Assembly: GCA_023229605.1 (NCBI GenBank)
Contig: JALNYY010000137.1
Span: 1-10,980 of the forward strand
Length of the DNA stretch: 10,980 bases
Direction: 5' to 3'
Origin: Methylobacter sp.
GTDB lineage: Bacteria > Pseudomonadota > Gammaproteobacteria > Methylococcales > Methylomonadaceae
The position numbers were made by a program, and so were the translations under genes. This document shows positions 1 through 6,179 of the stretch, piece by piece. Positions within the stretch are counted from its first letter, which is position 1, and every line of letters starts with the position of its first letter. The notes under the pieces are model-generated. The model was not told where the DNA came from and searched no databases. It saw only the letters and a program-made list of their open reading frames with translations.

Positions 1-38
1 TTATTGAGGAATTCGATAACTTTTGTGTCGCCTTTCAT
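1..38 (-). CDS. bfr: Bacterioferritin, N-terminal 12 codons only (partial)
   Basis: Only the first 12 codons lie in the window, reading MKGDTKVIEFLN; the gene continues past the left edge. Bacterioferritins very commonly start MKGDxKVIxxLN, so the call rests on that signature and on the bfd gene 12 bp upstream on the same strand, since bfd and bfr are classic partners. Bacterioferritin is a cytoplasmic 24-subunit haem-containing cage that oxidises Fe(II) at a di-iron centre and stores it as a ferric mineral. The ATG is preceded by AAAGGGAAACCACC, a usable ribosome binding site. The gene lies at the distal end of the rnf operon with no promoter-sized gap before it, so it is probably co-transcribed. 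None of the ferroxidase or haem-ligand residues are visible, so the call is likely but not proven. Confidence 0.72.
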   Translation of the reverse strand, partial: MKGDTKVIEFLN

Positions 39-50
39 GGTGGTTTCCCT

Positions 51-263
51 TTATATAATCGTTACGGATTGGTTTGCTGCAGGAGGTAATGGTTGAATGG
101 GCGCCATTCTTTGTTCGAGCAATGCGATGACGTCTTTATTGCATTTTCCGCAATCTTTGCCTATCCCGAAACAATGGGTTAATTTTTTTCGCGTACACAC
201 GCCATTTTCAATGGCCGTCAAAATCTGCGAGTCGGTAACGGCTTTACAAACGCATATATACAT
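51..263 (-). CDS. bfd: Bacterioferritin-associated ferredoxin (Bfd)
   Basis: A 70-residue [2Fe-2S] ferredoxin of the Bfd / BFD-like (Fer2_BFD) family. It begins MYICVCKAVTD and has the diagnostic cysteine spacing C4-x-C6-x31-C38-x2-C41, the last pair in GKDCGKC. In Escherichia coli and Pseudomonas, Bfd docks on bacterioferritin and passes electrons to its haem, so stored ferric iron leaves as Fe(II). Two further cysteines (C23, C31) are not part of the usual ligand set. The start at 263 is preferred over an in-frame upstream start because AAAGGAG stands just before it and because family members begin MY[VI]C. The gene lies 10 bp after rnfH and 12 bp before bfr on the same strand, so it probably belongs to the rnf transcript and supplies iron mobilisation for nitrogenase cofactor synthesis (inference). 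Confidence 0.93.
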   Translation of the reverse strand: MYICVCKAVTDSQILTAIENGVCTRKKLTHCFGIGKDCGKCNKDVIALLEQRMAPIQPLPPAANQSVTII

Positions 264-273
264 TGCCGCTCCT

Positions 274-534
274 TTAACGCCTTCGCCGTTGCACCGTCTG
301 GGGGTCGGCGGTGATCTGCCGGTAAATTTCCACCCTGTCCCCATCTTTTACCAGGGTGTCCAGCGCGGCAATTTTCCCGAATATGCCTACTTTCTGGCTG
401 GCCAGATTTATTTCAGGATAGAGCGTTAATACACCGGACAGGTTAATGGTTTCTTCTATGGTGCTGCTGTCCGGCACTTCCAGACGCATCCATAGTTGTC
501 TATCGACTTCTGCGTAACAAACTCCGACGTTCAT
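274..534 (-). CDS. rnfH: RnfH family protein
   Basis: An 86-residue acidic protein of the RnfH (UPF0125, ubiquitin-like beta-grasp) family. The opening VGVCYAEVDRQLW, the VPDSSTIEETI segment and the GIFGKIAALDTLVKDGDRVEIYR segment (residues about 51-73) match the family pattern, in which a V/I-G-I-FG-K...L-DGDRVEIYRPL stretch is strongly conserved. RnfH is not a core membrane subunit of the Rnf complex. In Rhodobacter and Azotobacter it is encoded at the end of rnf operons and is thought to help assembly or stability, but its biochemical role is unsettled. The ATG at 534 has GAGGAG about 5 bases upstream. It starts 2 bp after the rnfE stop, so translation is probably coupled. The C-terminus ends in four arginines. 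Confidence 0.92.
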   Translation of the reverse strand: MNVGVCYAEVDRQLWMRLEVPDSSTIEETINLSGVLTLYPEINLASQKVGIFGKIAALDTLVKDGDRVEIYRQITADPQTVQRRRR

Positions 535-536
535 GA

Positions 537-1229
537 TTACTCCTCAGCGATGGCTGTGGTTAATACGGTTACCGATACTTTTTTCTGTGCGAATTTTTGG
601 TCTATCAGGCGCTTACCGACAATCAGGAAAGCCAGCATGATGAATCCTCCGGGCGGCAGCGCCATCAACAAAAAACCTTTGTAATTGGGAATAACGGTGA
701 CTTCCAGGAACCTGAACGACTCGCCGAGCAACACCGACGCATTGGCGAACAGCGTGCCCGATGCGCTTATTTCCCTTGCCGCTCCGAGCGCGACCAGCAC
801 GAGGGTAAATCCCAGGCCCATCATCAACCCGTCCCACAGGGCATGCTTGACCGGCTGCTTGGAGGCGAAGGTTTCGGCGCGGCCCAACAACGCGCAATTG
901 GTGACGATCAATGCAATGAACAAGCCCAGCACTTTATAGAGCTCGTGCGCCCAGGCATTCATTAAAATATCGACTAGCGTCACCAGCGCGGCGATCAGCA
1001 GCACGAAAATCGGGATGCGGATTTCGCCGGGGATCAAATGCCGCGTCACTGAAATAAGGCCGTTCGACGCGATGATGACCACCAGCGTGGCGAGGCCCAT
1101 GCCCAAGCCGTTGGTTGCCGTCCCGGTCACCGCCAGTAACGGGCATAGCGCCAGGTTTTGCCCGAACACGATGTTGTTGTTCCAAATGCCGTCGGCGGCG
1201 ATTTTGCGGTAGGTTTCCGATAAAAACAT
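537..1229 (-). CDS. rnfE: Electron transport complex subunit RnfE
   Basis: A 230-residue integral membrane protein, close to the 231 residues of E. coli RnfE (RsxE) and homologous to NqrD. It has six hydrophobic segments. The two half-sites that hold the shared Fe-S cluster with RnfA are visible: NNNIVFGQNLALCPLLAVT (C29) and IVTNCALLGRAE (C112), the cysteine motifs typical of RnfA/RnfE and NqrD/NqrE. Together these inner-membrane subunits carry electrons across the membrane. The start at 1229 (ATG) is chosen because GAGGAG lies 7 bases upstream. A TTG at 1244 is also in frame and would make a TTGA overlap with the rnfG stop, adding five residues (MRSTP), but it has no comparable ribosome binding site. 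The gene starts 11 bp after rnfG ends and is followed by rnfH. Confidence 0.96.
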   Translation of the reverse strand: MFLSETYRKIAADGIWNNNIVFGQNLALCPLLAVTGTATNGLGMGLATLVVIIASNGLISVTRHLIPGEIRIPIFVLLIAALVTLVDILMNAWAHELYKVLGLFIALIVTNCALLGRAETFASKQPVKHALWDGLMMGLGFTLVLVALGAAREISASGTLFANASVLLGESFRFLEVTVIPNYKGFLLMALPPGGFIMLAFLIVGKRLIDQKFAQKKVSVTVLTTAIAEE

Positions 1230-1240
1230 GGGCGTACTCC

Positions 1241-1951
1241 TCAAGGATTGATCAGTTGTTCTCGATGCGCTTTGAATAGCTGCAAGCCGCGATAAATGGC
1301 CTGCACCGACTTGCGCGGGGTGATCGTTGCGCCGGCAAATTGGTCGAATTCGCCGCCGTCTTTTTTAACCGCCCATTTTGCAGGCGCCAAGTTGTCCAGA
1401 GAGCGACCGACAAAGTTCAATATCCAATCCGACTTTGCGACTTCAATCTTATCGCCCAGGCCCGGCGTTTCCTTGTGGCTGAGCACGCGCACACCCAGAA
1501 TATTGCCGTCGCGGTCTATGCCCATGATCATGTTGATTGCGCCGGAATAGCCGTCGGGTGCGGTAAACTTAAAACACACGGCGGTGACTTTGCCGGACTT
1601 TTTAGCGATATAAACAGTGGTTTCGTTCGCGCCGATGTTGTATTCGGCGGACGGAATGTTCAGCGTGTCTTGCAGCATGTCGTTATCGTAAAGAGCGGCA
1701 GGCACGACTTCTTCCAGCGATTTTTTCAAGTCTTCATCGAGTCGCCGTTGAATAGTCCCTTCAGTGCTGCAATTGGTCACGCCCAGCAGTACGCTGGCAA
1801 TCAAAGCGAATCCTGCCAAGACGCCGGTTTGAAATTCCAGTTTGGGTCTGAGCTGAGCCAGATTTGATGGCTCCAGCCAGTTTTTCAGGAATTCCCGGTA
1901 AACGGCGATTTTTTGTTTCAGGCGTTCGATGGTTGCTGGGTCAAATTTCAT
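1241..1951 (-). CDS. rnfG: Electron transport complex subunit RnfG (covalent FMN)
   Basis: A 236-residue FMN-binding subunit of the Rnf complex, homologous to NqrC. A single transmembrane helix (about residues 42-58, GVLAGFALIASVLLGVT) anchors a periplasmic FMN-binding domain. The flavinylation motif is FAGATITP (residues 205-212), where T209 is the expected covalent FMN site. The usual first residue of the (S/T)GAT motif is Ala here. The conserved HKETPGLGDKI segment is at 159-169. ApbE would attach the FMN, but no apbE is in this window. About 40 residues precede the helix, longer than in E. coli RnfG (206 residues in total). The ATG at 1951 has only a weak ribosome binding site (GTAAGCC before ATG) and stands after the 145-bp repeat-containing gap that separates it from rnfD. 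Confidence 0.95.
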   Translation of the reverse strand: MKFDPATIERLKQKIAVYREFLKNWLEPSNLAQLRPKLEFQTGVLAGFALIASVLLGVTNCSTEGTIQRRLDEDLKKSLEEVVPAALYDNDMLQDTLNIPSAEYNIGANETTVYIAKKSGKVTAVCFKFTAPDGYSGAINMIMGIDRDGNILGVRVLSHKETPGLGDKIEVAKSDWILNFVGRSLDNLAPAKWAVKKDGGEFDQFAGATITPRKSVQAIYRGLQLFKAHREQLINP

Positions 1952-1990
1952 GGCTTACGCTCAGTTCAAACAATATTAAGAACATACGCT

Positions 1991-2090
1991 CCTTCTCCCT
2001 CAGGGAGAAGGCTGGGATGAGGGGATTCAAATAAGCTCTCTTCCCCTTATTTTGATTCCCCCTCACCCAACCCTCTCCCTCTGGAGAGGG
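1991..2090. repeat. Hairpin-flanked intergenic repeat, copy 1 (between rnfD and rnfG)
   Basis: The element consists of two hairpins facing outward around an AT-richer centre. The first is an exact palindrome with 10-base arms, CCTTCTCCCT (1991-2000) and AGGGAGAAGG (2002-2011). The second has 8-base arms, CCCTCTCC (2071-2078) and GGAGAGGG (2083-2090), with a CTCT loop. The inner flanks, GCTGGGATGAGGGG and CCCCCTCACCCAACC, are themselves roughly complementary, so the whole unit could fold into a long imperfect stem. A diverged copy in opposite orientation lies after nifA; positions 2002-2025 match the reverse complement of 9454-9477 exactly (24 bases). The type is that of a REP or MITE-like dispersed repeat. 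It is the only sizeable gap inside the rnf operon, and as RNA the hairpins could affect rnfD/rnfG expression balance (inference). Confidence 0.85.
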
Positions 2091-2096
2091 CTTTGT

Positions 2097-3170
2097 TTAC
2101 GCTTTCGGTATTTCAAGCGGCTTGCCTTTGCGGTCGCGTCCGTAGATTCGGGGTTTAATGTAATGATCGATCAGCGGCGTCGCCGAGTTCATCAATAACA
2201 CAGCAAAACCCGCGCCTTCCGGATACGCGCCCCAGGTACGGATAACGAAAATCAGCAACCCGCAACCCGCACCGAACACCAGCTGCCCCGTAGGCGTATT
2301 CGGCGAGGTGACATAATCGGTGGCTATGAAAAACGCCACGCACATCAACGCGCCCGAATTCCAATGCAGCAGCGGACCGGCAAAATGCTCGCTATCCACG
2401 GTATGAAAAACACCGGCCAGCAGCGCAACCGTCAGCAATAAAGACACCGGAATCTGCCATTGAATGACGTTTTGGCGAATCAGCCACACGCCGCCCAAGC
2501 CCAGCAGCAGCGTCGAAGTTTCGCCCAAACTGCCGCGCGACCAACCGATAAAGCTAAGAAAACCGGAGTAATCCTTGAGGATGTCGCTCAATAAACGGTT
2601 CTGGGAAAACTCGGTTTTGATAAAACCCAGCGTGGTCGCGCCGGTGCTGGCGTCGATATTTTCCAGCCCTGAAAAAGTGATATGCCAGCTTTCGGCCAGC
2701 CCCGGCGAATGCGAAAAAAACAACGGCGACACATTCGCCCAAGTCGTCATTTCGATGGGAAAGGAAATCAGCAGCGCGACCCTGGCCAGCATGGCCGGAT
2801 TGAACAGGTTTTGCCCCAAACCGCCGTAAACCTGCTTACCCAAAATAATCGCCAGCCCGGAACCGACCACGCCTATCCACCACGGAGCCCAGGGCGGCAG
2901 CGTCATGGCCAGCAGCCAACCGGTCAGTACCGCGGAGCCGTCCATAATGACCGGCTTGGCCTCCCTGCCCCCGAGCTTTATACATACGGCTTCAAAAAAA
3001 ACCGCCGACGCCACGGTAATGATAAACAGGTTCAGCGCGGGCCAGCCGAAACAAAAGAGTCCGAAAGCTGTCGCAGGCGATAGCGCCAGCATCACTTGCC
3101 ACATAATCTGGCTGACGCTGGTTTTAGCCCCTACATGCGCACCGCTGCTGGGTTTTATGTGCGCAATCAT
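2097..3170 (-). CDS. rnfD: Electron transport complex subunit RnfD (covalent FMN)
   Basis: A 357-residue polytopic inner-membrane subunit, homologous to NqrB and near the 352 residues of E. coli RnfD. Multiple hydrophobic helices are evident. Family signatures include PVIMDGSAVLTGWLLAMTLP (73-92), GGLGQNLFNPAMLARV (116-131) and a C-terminal TGQLVFGAGCGLL block. The flavinylation motif is DASTGATTL (173-181), with T179 the expected covalent FMN attachment residue. Together with RnfG it moves electrons and is one of the candidates for the ion-translocating path. The start ATG overlaps the rnfC stop (ATGA, 4 bp) and has AGGAGG 7 bases upstream. After the stop comes the repeat-containing gap before rnfG. 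Confidence 0.96.
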   Translation of the reverse strand: MIAHIKPSSGAHVGAKTSVSQIMWQVMLALSPATAFGLFCFGWPALNLFIITVASAVFFEAVCIKLGGREAKPVIMDGSAVLTGWLLAMTLPPWAPWWIGVVGSGLAIILGKQVYGGLGQNLFNPAMLARVALLISFPIEMTTWANVSPLFFSHSPGLAESWHITFSGLENIDASTGATTLGFIKTEFSQNRLLSDILKDYSGFLSFIGWSRGSLGETSTLLLGLGGVWLIRQNVIQWQIPVSLLLTVALLAGVFHTVDSEHFAGPLLHWNSGALMCVAFFIATDYVTSPNTPTGQLVFGAGCGLLIFVIRTWGAYPEGAGFAVLLMNSATPLIDHYIKPRIYGRDRKGKPLEIPKA

Positions 3171-4654
3171 ACCAATGCCTCCTGCTCGGCTTTCAGCCGT
3201 TCCCGTTCTGCCTTGGCCGCTATCCGGGCCAGTTCGTCTTCGCGTTGTTGCTGGGCTATGCGTTCCATGCGGGCATTGCGCGCATCGATCAGGCGTTTGG
3301 TTTGTTCGGCTTTGTGCTGCGCCTGCTGTCTGGCGATGACTTCGCCCGACGCATATTTAAAATACTGCACCAGCGGGATATTCGACGGGCAAATATAAGA
3401 GCAGCAACCGCAACTGATACAGTCTTTCAAGCCTAAATCCACCGCCGCATCCAGTTGATTGATGCGGATGTTGTTCGCCATATCCAGCGGCCGTAATCCC
3501 GCCGGACAGACGCTGACGCAACTTGCGCAACGTATGCAGGGCTGTTCGCCGGTGTCTTTAAGTTCGCTTTGGGTTAACGCCAAAATGCCGCTGGTGGCTT
3601 TAACGGTCGGCAAGCCGGCATGAGGCAGAGAATCGCCCATCATCGGGCCGCCCATAATGATGCGCGCGGTTTCATCCGAGTTCACCCCGCAAAAACTGAA
3701 CAGCTCGGAGATTAACGTGCCGAAAGGAACTTCCACATTCATCGGACGTTTCACTGCACCGCCCGCTACCGTGATAACACGGCTAAGCAAAGGCTGACCA
3801 TGCCGAATGGCTTTATGAACCGCAAAAGCGGTGCCGACGTTATGAATGGTCACGCCGATTTCCGACGAACGGCAGCCGACCGGGACTTCCCGGCCGGTGA
3901 CATAACGGATCAATTGCCGGTCCCAACCCATCGGGTAGCGGGTGGGGATTTGGATGACGTTAACCATCTGATAAGGCGCGGCTGCCGCCTGCATTGCAAG
4001 ATAAGCCTGCGGCTTGTTGTCTTCAATCGCCACCACGGCAAGTTCGGTTTCCATGCCGTGCAGCATCAAGCGCACGCCGTCGATAATCTGCGCGGCGCAT
4101 TCCTGCATCAGCCGGTCGTCGCAGCATAAATAAGGCTCGCATTCCGCCCCGTTTATAATCAGGGTATCGATACGGTTTTCACGGCCCATGTTGAGCTTGA
4201 CCGCCGTCGGAAAGGTTGCGCCGCCCAAGCCGACTATGCCCGCCGCACCGACCCGCAGACTGATTTCTTCAGGCGTCAGCAGGAAAGGATCGTCAGCGGC
4301 CGGTGTTGCGGCCCATTCCTCTTTGCCGTCGGTTTCCAGCACGATAGTGCGAATAGGCAATGCGGACGGGTGCGGTGCCGGATAATCGTTAACATCAAGA
4401 ATGATGCCGGAACTTGGCGCATGCACGGGTGCGGAGATCAGCCCCTGGCTATGGGCTAACAGCTGCCCTTTCAGCACTTTTTCGCCGACCCTGATCACCG
4501 GCTCTGCGGGTTTGCCGACGTGCTGCTGCAACGGAATATATAGTTTGTCCGGCAACGGAAAGTTGTCGGCTATCGGCAATGCAGCAGTCGCGGCCTTATG
4601 CTCCTCTGCATGTACGCCGCCACGGATACGCGGTTTTTTAAAAAAACTTAACAT
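3167..4654 (-). CDS. rnfC: Electron transport complex subunit RnfC (NADH-binding, two [4Fe-4S])
   Basis: A 495-residue peripheral subunit on the cytoplasmic side. It resembles the flavin/NADH-binding subunit of complex I (NuoF) and NqrA. Visible signatures are GLGGATFPT (142-150), typical of the nucleotide/flavin-binding fold, then NGAECEPYL (168-176), and two [4Fe-4S] motifs: C373-x2-C376-x2-C379-x3-C383-P and C412-x2-C415-x2-C418-x3-C422-P. RnfC is the proposed entry or exit point for NADH electrons. The last 60 or so residues are a charged Ala/Glu/Arg/Gln-rich helix. This tail is short compared with E. coli RnfC, whose repetitive tail takes the protein to about 740 residues. The ATG at 4654 overlaps the rnfB end by 7 bp and has AAGGAGT upstream inside rnfB, so the two genes are translationally coupled. 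Confidence 0.97.
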   Translation of the reverse strand: MLSFFKKPRIRGGVHAEEHKAATAALPIADNFPLPDKLYIPLQQHVGKPAEPVIRVGEKVLKGQLLAHSQGLISAPVHAPSSGIILDVNDYPAPHPSALPIRTIVLETDGKEEWAATPAADDPFLLTPEEISLRVGAAGIVGLGGATFPTAVKLNMGRENRIDTLIINGAECEPYLCCDDRLMQECAAQIIDGVRLMLHGMETELAVVAIEDNKPQAYLAMQAAAAPYQMVNVIQIPTRYPMGWDRQLIRYVTGREVPVGCRSSEIGVTIHNVGTAFAVHKAIRHGQPLLSRVITVAGGAVKRPMNVEVPFGTLISELFSFCGVNSDETARIIMGGPMMGDSLPHAGLPTVKATSGILALTQSELKDTGEQPCIRCASCVSVCPAGLRPLDMANNIRINQLDAAVDLGLKDCISCGCCSYICPSNIPLVQYFKYASGEVIARQQAQHKAEQTKRLIDARNARMERIAQQQREDELARIAAKAERERLKAEQEALV

Positions 4655-5220
4655 ACGGCATTACTCCTTGTTCCTATAAGCTGCGCCGGAGCATTCAGCG
4701 GCTTGGCCCACCGCCAGTTGCGCAAGGTGATCTCGACAGGATGCATTTGCAGACATTCGGTCGGACATACCTCTACGCATTTCTTGCAGGCTATGCAGGC
4801 ATCGGCGACTACCGCGTGAATTTGCTTGGGCGCACCGACAATAGCGTCGGTAGGGCAGACCTTAAAACAGCGGGTGCAGCCGGTGCAGGTGTCTTCGCTG
4901 ACTCTGGCAACCAGCAGTTCGGGCTCTTTTACATCGCTTAAATCCAGGTCCAGCCCCAATAAAGCTGCGATTTGTTCGGCCAAAGCGCTGCCGCCGGGCG
5001 GGCATATCGTAGCGGGCGCATTGCCCTCGGCCAATGCTTCGGCGGCCGGCCTGCACCCCGGAAAACCGCATTGGCCGCATTGCGAACCGGGCAGCAGGGA
5101 TTCCAACTCATCGACAATCGGGCTGCTTTCAACTTTTAAATACTTGGCGGCAATACCCAGCAACAGACCTAGAAACAGCCCTAACAAGGTTAAACTTACA
5201 ATGGCGGATAAAACATACAT
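4648..5220 (-). CDS. rnfB: Electron transport complex subunit RnfB (ferredoxin-like)
   Basis: A 190-residue Fe-S subunit (E. coli RnfB has 192). An N-terminal membrane anchor (about residues 4-25) is followed by a [4Fe-4S]-binding domain of the FeS (PF04060) type with C48-x2-C51-x4-C56-x16-C73, then a two-cluster ferredoxin domain with C112-x2-C115-x2-C118-x3-C122-P and C142-x2-C145-x2-C148-x3-C152-P. RnfB is the usual contact point for the soluble ferredoxin partner. The start at 5220 is chosen over longer in-frame options (up to 33 residues more) because AGGAAAG stands about 5 bases upstream, because MYVLSAIV begins the membrane anchor directly, and because a longer product would overlap rnfA. 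The gene begins 16 bp after rnfA and overlaps rnfC by 7 bp. Confidence 0.97.
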   Translation of the reverse strand: MYVLSAIVSLTLLGLFLGLLLGIAAKYLKVESSPIVDELESLLPGSQCGQCGFPGCRPAAEALAEGNAPATICPPGGSALAEQIAALLGLDLDLSDVKEPELLVARVSEDTCTGCTRCFKVCPTDAIVGAPKQIHAVVADACIACKKCVEVCPTECLQMHPVEITLRNWRWAKPLNAPAQLIGTRSNAVC

Positions 5221-5236
5221 AGTTTCTTTCCTGTAA

Positions 5237-5818
5237 CTATTTGCTGTAAAGCCCTGCAAAGCCCATAAATGCCAGCGATAAAATACCGGCGGTAATAAAC
5301 GCAATCGGCGTGCCTGCAAATAACACGGGAACCGACATTAACGCCAAGCGCTCCCGCAAACCTGCAAACAGCACCATCACCAACGTAAAGCCGAGCGCAG
5401 AACCGAAACCGAAAATCATGCTTTGCATAAAACCGTATTGCTCCTGCACATTGAGCAAGGCTACGCCCAACACCGCGCAATTGGTCGTGATCAGCGGCAG
5501 GAAAATACCCAGTATCTGATACAGCACCGGACTGGTTTTATGCACCACCATTTCGGTAAACTGCACCACGGCGGCAATCACCAGGATAAAAGCGAGTATG
5601 CGTAAAAACTGGATATGAAACGGCACCAAAATAAAGTGTTCCAGCATCCAACTGGTCATCGCGGCCAGGGTCAGTACAAAGGTTGTCGCCAAACCCATGC
5701 TCAATGCCGAATCCAGTTTTTTCGAGACGCCCATAAACGGACACAGCCCGAGAAATTTAACCAGAACCACGTTATTGACCAGAGCCGTGCCTAATAAAAG
5801 AAGAAGATATTCACTCAC
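5237..5818 (-). CDS. rnfA: Electron transport complex subunit RnfA
   Basis: A 193-residue integral membrane protein, the same length as E. coli RnfA (RsxA) and homologous to NqrE. It has six hydrophobic segments and the two conserved cysteine motifs NNVVLVKFLGLCPFMGVS (C26) and ITTNCAVLGVAL (C114), which with the matching pair in RnfE hold an Fe-S cluster inside the membrane. It is the first gene of the leftward rnf operon. The start is GTG at 5818 (MSEYLLLLL, the usual family opening) with only a modest ribosome binding site (TGGAAAA), and no in-frame ATG precedes it. The start lies about 32 bases after the transcription start predicted from the sigma-54 element at 5861-5876, so the leader is short. 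Confidence 0.97.
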   Translation of the reverse strand: MSEYLLLLLGTALVNNVVLVKFLGLCPFMGVSKKLDSALSMGLATTFVLTLAAMTSWMLEHFILVPFHIQFLRILAFILVIAAVVQFTEMVVHKTSPVLYQILGIFLPLITTNCAVLGVALLNVQEQYGFMQSMIFGFGSALGFTLVMVLFAGLRERLALMSVPVLFAGTPIAFITAGILSLAFMGFAGLYSK

Positions 5819-5860
5819 TGTTTTTTCCAGGCTGTTTTAAGGGCTGTTTATTAAGATCAA

Positions 5861-5876
5861 AGCATCAATTATGCCA
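5861..5876 (-). promoter_or_regulatory. Sigma-54 (-24/-12) promoter for the rnf operon
   Basis: On the minus strand the bases read TGGCATAATTGATGCT. Against the sigma-54 consensus TGGCACGN4TTGCW this gives TGGCA at -24 and TGC at -12 with exact spacing between the GG and GC dinucleotides; T replaces C in the first block and A replaces the first T of the second block. Transcription would start near 5850, about 32 bases before the rnfA GTG. Two NifA-type activator sites lie about 113 and 153 bp upstream of that start, within the normal range for enhancer-bound activators. No experiment is visible; the call is from pattern, spacing and context. Confidence 0.72.
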
Positions 5877-5891
5877 ATCCGGAAAATGCGT

Positions 5892-5910
5892 TGACACAAC
5901 AAGTTTGTCA
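5892..5910. promoter_or_regulatory. Inverted repeat TGACA-N9-TGTCA in the nif/rnf control region
   Basis: The bases TGACA (5892-5896) and TGTCA (5906-5910) form exact 5-base arms around nine bases. The site lies between the NifA activator sites and the leftward sigma-54 element. Its arm spacing does not fit a NifA site (TGT-N10-ACA). Fnr/Anr sites (TTGAT-N4-ATCAA) also differ in arms and spacing. It could be an operator for another regulator, or chance; I cannot name a protein for it. Confidence 0.3.
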
Positions 5911-5954
5911 GCCGGGCGCCCCACAAAAAACACCCCAAATCAGTGCAGCAAAAC

Positions 5955-5970
5955 TGTTGCAAGTAATACA
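5955..5970. promoter_or_regulatory. NifA upstream activator site 1
   Basis: The bases TGTTGCAAGTAATACA fit the NifA upstream activator site TGT-N10-ACA exactly. The motif is symmetric, so it can serve both directions. Its centre is about 113 bp upstream of the predicted rnf start and about 176 bp upstream of the predicted nifL start. A second exact match lies 40 bp to the right, close to four helical turns, so both would present NifA on nearly the same face of the DNA. Confidence 0.72.
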
Positions 5971-5994
5971 TATCGACATTGATAAAAATGCGTG

Positions 5995-6010
5995 TGTCGT
6001 AAACCTTACA
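5995..6010. promoter_or_regulatory. NifA upstream activator site 2
   Basis: The bases TGTCGTAAACCTTACA are a second exact TGT-N10-ACA NifA site. The centre is about 136 bp upstream of the transcription start predicted for nifL and about 153 bp upstream of that predicted for rnfA. Together with site 1 it makes a tandem enhancer between two divergent sigma-54 elements, the layout expected when one activator drives both operons. Confidence 0.72.
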
Positions 6011-6112
6011 AAATCTTCTGGCCCATGAACCCGCTTGCCCTATACTGTTGCATTACAAGCAAGGGTAACAACATGACGACTGGAGTTATGCGAAAAACAT
6101 CTGCATTAATGT

Positions 6113-6128
6113 TGGCGCTATATTTGCT
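6113..6128 (+). promoter_or_regulatory. Sigma-54 (-24/-12) promoter for nifLA
   Basis: The bases TGGCGCTATATTTGCT match the sigma-54 consensus TGGCACGN4TTGCW with exact spacing: TGGC at -24 and a full TTGCT at -12, with G for A at the fifth base. A T precedes the block, as the extended consensus prefers. Transcription would start near 6139, about 41 bases before the nifL ATG. The tandem NifA sites upstream suggest autoactivation. I saw no convincing NtrC site (TGCAC-N7-GTGCA) nearby. In A. vinelandii nifLA is not described as NifA-activated, so this would be a difference in wiring if confirmed. Confidence 0.68.
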
Positions 6129-6179
6129 TAATAATTTTACAAAGCATTTTTAAAGACCCATCACACCCGGCTATAACAT

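Noticed and set aside
1340..1867. A 175-codon frame on the plus strand opposite rnfG
   Set aside because: It is antisense to a clear rnfG gene with a flavin motif and shows no recognisable domain; it is a codon-bias shadow.
5906..5925. TGT...ACA pair as a third NifA site
   Set aside because: The spacing is 14 bases, not 10 (or 11), so it does not fit a NifA site.
5979..5992. TTGAT half-site as an Fnr/Anr box
   Set aside because: The second half (ATGCG) matches ATCAA at only part of its bases.
6019..6038. TGGCCC followed by TTGCC as a sigma-54 promoter
   Set aside because: The GG and GC dinucleotides are five bases too far apart; sigma-54 elements tolerate almost no change in spacing.
6073..6153. 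A 26-codon frame (MTTGVMRKTSALML...) with a possible ribosome binding site upstream of nifL
   Set aside because: It overlaps the whole sigma-54 element at 6113-6128, and the predicted nifL transcript would start inside it near 6139. A leader peptide is possible only if another promoter lies upstream, for which I see no good evidence.
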